From JBHEPS01 sp046261635 (GTDB lineage: Bacteria; Acidobacteriota; Thermoanaerobaculia; Gp7-AA8): a stretch of 8,900 nt of DNA. The notes below the pieces were generated by a model. It saw only the letters and a list, made by a program, of their open reading frames with translations, was not told the origin of the DNA and searched no databases. Numbering within the stretch: the stretch's first letter is position 1; the number at the start of each line of letters is the position of its first letter. Positions 8,392 through 8,900 of the stretch are shown piece after piece. The position numbers were made by a program, and so were the translations under genes. The stretch is taken from NCBI GenBank assembly GCA_046261635.1, contig JBHEOL010000182.1:1-8900 (forward strand), given 5' to 3'.

Positions 8392-8405
8392 CTGAGCCAG
8401 CTCAG
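8392..8405 (-). terminator. Short dyad overlapping the gpsA stop codon
   Basis: CTGAGC-CA-GCTCAG is a perfect 6-bp inverted repeat covering the gpsA stop (8404-8402). As a hairpin it would be about five pairs with a 4-base loop, followed on the minus strand by TCCTTTAAG, a poor T-tract. At best a weak terminator or attenuator between gpsA and the microprotein gene. Confidence 0.25.
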
Positions 8406-8900
8406 CTTATGCCCTCGATTTCAGCCTTCAACGCTCGCCCCATCAGACGCTGAATCGCCTTCCGCGGCGAGTCCCCTTCGTACAGCACCCGGTACATCTC
8501 CTCGCTGATCGGCATGTCGATTCCGTGGCGCTCGCCCAGGTCCCGGACCGAGCGCGAAGTCTTGACTCCCTCGGCGACCAACCGCGTCTCGCGAAGGATC
8601 TCCTCGAGTTGCTTTCCTCGCCCGAGTGCCACGCCGACGCTGCGATTCCGTGAGAGGGAGCCGGTGCAGGTGAGAACGAGATCGCCCATCCCGGCGAGCC
8701 CGGCGAACGTCTCCGGCCTTCCGCCGAGCGTCATGCCGAGACGGCGGATCTCGTGCAGACCCCGCGTGATCAGAGCCGCGAGGGTGTTGTTTCCGAGACC
8801 GAGCCCCTCGACGACTCCAGCCGCGATCGCAATGACGTTCTTGAGCGAGCCGCCGAGCTCGACGCCCACCACGTCGTCCGAGCGATAAAGGCGGAACGAC
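8402..8900 (-). CDS. gpsA: Glycerol-3-phosphate dehydrogenase [NAD(P)+], C-terminal half (5' end outside window)
   Basis: This cytosolic enzyme reduces dihydroxyacetone phosphate to sn-glycerol 3-phosphate for phospholipid synthesis. The visible part is about 165 residues, roughly the second half of a family of about 330. It runs from FRLYRSDDVVGVELGG through LKNVIAIAAG, which holds the catalytic lysine, to the signature GLAGMGDLVLTC followed by SRNR, and then the C-terminal helical region with VAEGVKTS and GIDMPISEEMYRVLYEG. The C-terminus is complete, ending at the TGA at 8404-8402. The N-terminal NAD(P)-binding Rossmann domain lies beyond the right edge. A GTG at 8872 is internal, not a start, since coding homology continues upstream to 8899. 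It is the first visible gene of the minus-strand set, 73 bp before the microprotein gene. Confidence 0.97.
   Translation of the reverse strand, partial: SFRLYRSDDVVGVELGGSLKNVIAIAAGVVEGLGLGNNTLAALITRGLHEIRRLGMTLGGRPETFAGLAGMGDLVLTCTGSLSRNRSVGVALGRGKQLEEILRETRLVAEGVKTSRSVRDLGERHGIDMPISEEMYRVLYEGDSPRKAIQRLMGRALKAEIEGIS

Noticed and set aside
7837..8508. 223-codon plus-strand frame across the MshEN, microprotein and gpsA genes
   Set aside because: Ser/Arg-rich antisense reading crossing a terminator and three genes on the other strand.

Overview
The window is high-GC bacterial DNA with strongly G/C-ending codons. It looks like an ordinary chromosomal stretch: no transposase, integrase, CRISPR array, tRNA or rRNA is visible. 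The tetrameric glycyl-tRNA synthetase (glyQ/glyS), pyruvate phosphate dikinase, a lipoprotein with an export signal and a type II secretion/type IV pilus ATPase-type N-terminal domain point to a high-GC Gram-negative bacterium. Acidobacteriota or a deltaproteobacterial/myxobacterial relative are guesses only; nothing here fixes the lineage.

Layout, plus strand: the proline-rich tail of an unidentified protein ends at 227 with a 7-bp hairpin around its stop codon. Then come glyQ (366-1295), glyS (1312-3411), a three-part lipoprotein gene (3411-4631) and ppdK (4652-7384). Gaps are tiny or absent: 16 bp for glyQ/glyS, a 1-bp TGATG overlap for glyS/lipoprotein, 20 bp for lipoprotein/ppdK. These four genes look like one operon. 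GlyRS releases AMP and PPi, and PPDK can use AMP and PPi with PEP to remake ATP, so the pairing makes metabolic sense. The lipoprotein between them is the unexplained partner.

Layout, minus strand, converging on ppdK: the C-terminal half of gpsA (ending at 8402, running off the window), a previously easy-to-miss 46-residue basic microprotein gene (8328-8188) with a strong Shine-Dalgarno and its own intrinsic terminator, then a stand-alone MshEN/GspE-N-domain protein with a C-terminal coiled coil (8117-7485), a candidate cyclic-di-GMP-linked adaptor.

Two kinds of translation signal seem to alternate. glyS, ppdK and the microprotein have purine-rich Shine-Dalgarno sites. glyQ, the lipoprotein and the MshEN protein have no such site; instead a TAnnnT -10-like hexamer lies 8-9 bases before the ATG, the arrangement expected for leaderless mRNAs. 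The most noteworthy items are the microprotein, the leaderless-type starts, the solo MshEN protein emerging directly from a terminator, and the odd lipoprotein in the GlyRS-PPDK operon. No clearly new multi-gene system is visible.
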